Shown here: positions 4,630-5,332 of the stretch, piece by piece | Numbering within the stretch: position 1 is the stretch's first letter | Layout of the letters: the number at the start of each line of letters is the position of its first letter | The notes under the pieces: generated by a model | What the model was told of the DNA's origin: nothing | Databases searched by the model: none | The model's input: the letters and a program-made list of their open reading frames with translations, nothing else | Source of the DNA: Acidobacteriota bacterium | Lineage (GTDB): Bacteria; Acidobacteriota; Polarisedimenticolia; Gp22-AA2 | Length of the DNA: 5,332 nt | Assembly: GCA_016177515.1 (NCBI GenBank) | Contig: JACOUZ010000106.1 | Coordinates: 1 to 5,332, forward strand | Reading direction: 5' to 3' | Translations under genes and position numbers: made by a program

Positions 4630-5332
4630 GAACGGCTGCGGTCCTCGGAGCGGGCTCCTGGGGGACGGCGCTGGCCCTGCACCTGGCGCGCTCGGGCACC
4701 CCGACGCGGCTCTGGGCCCGGAGCGCCGAGGCCGCGGAGCGCCTGCGCCGGTCGCGCGAGAATGGCGACTACCTGCCGGGCCACCGCTTTCCCGAAAACC
4801 TCCAGGTGACCGGGGGCCTCGGGGAGGCGCTGCGCGGGGCCCGGCTGGTTCTTTTCGTCGTGCCGGCCCAGTGGAGCCGTCCCGTGTTCCGCGCCAGCGC
4901 GGCCCACCTGGAGGCGTCGGCCGACCTCGTCATCGCCTCCAAGGGGATCGAAGAGTCGAGCCTGCTTCTCCTGTCGGACGTCCTGGCCGAGGAGGCCGGT
5001 GCGGATGCGGGCCAGAGCGCGGCGGTCCTTTCGGGGCCGAGCTTCGCGGCCGAGGTCGCGCGCGGCGATCCGACGGCGATCGTCCTGGCGGCCGCCGACG
5101 CGCGGGCGGCGGCGCGGGTGCAGGCGGTCCTAGCGCACGCCAACCTGAGGGTCTATCGCAACGCCGACCGGATCGGCGTCGAGCTGGCCGGCGCCCTCAA
5201 GAACGTGGTGGCCATCGCCACCGGCATCGCCGAAGGGCTGGGCTTCGGATCGAACACGCGCGCCGCGCTGATCACGCGCGGCATGGCCGAGATCTCCCGC
5301 CTCGGCACGCGCCTCGGCGGGAACCCCGGGAC
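4626..5332 (+). CDS. gpsA: NAD(P)-dependent glycerol-3-phosphate dehydrogenase, 3'-truncated by window edge
   Basis: Cytoplasmic enzyme reducing dihydroxyacetone phosphate to sn-glycerol-3-phosphate, the backbone donor for phospholipid synthesis. The first 235 residues are visible of a family-typical 330-340; the frame is open at the right edge. The Rossmann dinucleotide-binding motif is at the N-terminus, GAGSWGTALA (8-17). It is followed by SKGIE (105-109), SGPSFAAEVARG (136-147) and ELAGALKNVVAIATGIAEG (186-204), with K192 the expected catalytic lysine. NTRAALITRGMAEI (210-223) is also characteristic. The rest of the C-terminal substrate domain lies beyond the window. The start is GTG 4626, overlapping the plsY TGA as GTGA, and MRTAAVLGAG begins exactly as expected for the family. 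No separate promoter or ribosome site is visible, so expression is likely coupled to plsY, whose co-substrate it makes. Confidence 0.95.
   Translation, partial: MRTAAVLGAGSWGTALALHLARSGTPTRLWARSAEAAERLRRSRENGDYLPGHRFPENLQVTGGLGEALRGARLVLFVVPAQWSRPVFRASAAHLEASADLVIASKGIEESSLLLLSDVLAEEAGADAGQSAAVLSGPSFAAEVARGDPTAIVLAAADARAAARVQAVLAHANLRVYRNADRIGVELAGALKNVVAIATGIAEGLGFGSNTRAALITRGMAEISRLGTRLGGNPG

Overview
This is a GC-rich bacterial chromosomal segment. It is almost entirely coding on the plus strand, and seven tightly packed genes read rightwards as one apparent operon. In order they are pgsA (phosphatidylglycerophosphate synthase), a DUF502 membrane protein, a plsC-type acyltransferase, a cinA/pncC-type protein, thpR (2'-5' RNA ligase family), plsY (acyl-phosphate:G3P acyltransferase) and gpsA (G3P dehydrogenase, cut by the right edge). 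High GC, ATG and GTG starts, and weak or absent Shine-Dalgarno sequences at coupled junctions fit a free-living GC-rich bacterium. My loose guess is an Acidobacteriota-like or similar uncultivated environmental lineage, but the sequence alone does not prove a phylum.

Layout. Positions 1-4 hold what looks like the first codon of a divergent minus-strand gene, preceded by an excellent Shine-Dalgarno sequence. Positions 5-222 are a divergent noncoding region with a good extended -10 promoter for the rightward operon (TTGACC, 18 nt, TAGTTT) and short repeated words. From 223 to the right edge the genes are nearly continuous. Three junctions are stop-start overlaps (plsC/cinA ATGA, thpR/plsY ATGA, plsY/gpsA GTGA). 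The only sizeable internal gap is the 82 nt between cinA and thpR, which contains a strong 10-bp perfect inverted repeat. Part of that repeat recurs, inverted, in the leader region.

Function. Four of the seven genes form a near-continuous route for glycerophospholipid synthesis. GpsA makes sn-glycerol-3-phosphate, PlsY acylates its 1-position, a PlsC-type enzyme acylates the 2-position, and PgsA condenses CDP-diacylglycerol with glycerol-3-phosphate to start phosphatidylglycerol synthesis. CdsA and a PGP phosphatase are not in the window. CinA (NMN deamidation/pyridine nucleotide repair) and ThpR (RNA cyclic phosphodiesterase/ligase fold) sit in the middle and are not lipid enzymes. DUF502 is a widespread membrane family of unknown function.

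No wholly new system is evident; the core is recognisable housekeeping biology. The points most worth a second look are the apparent lack of any normal start codon for the DUF502 gene, the hairpin/repeat element shared between the cinA-thpR gap and the leader, and the coupling of a lipid operon to cinA-thpR.
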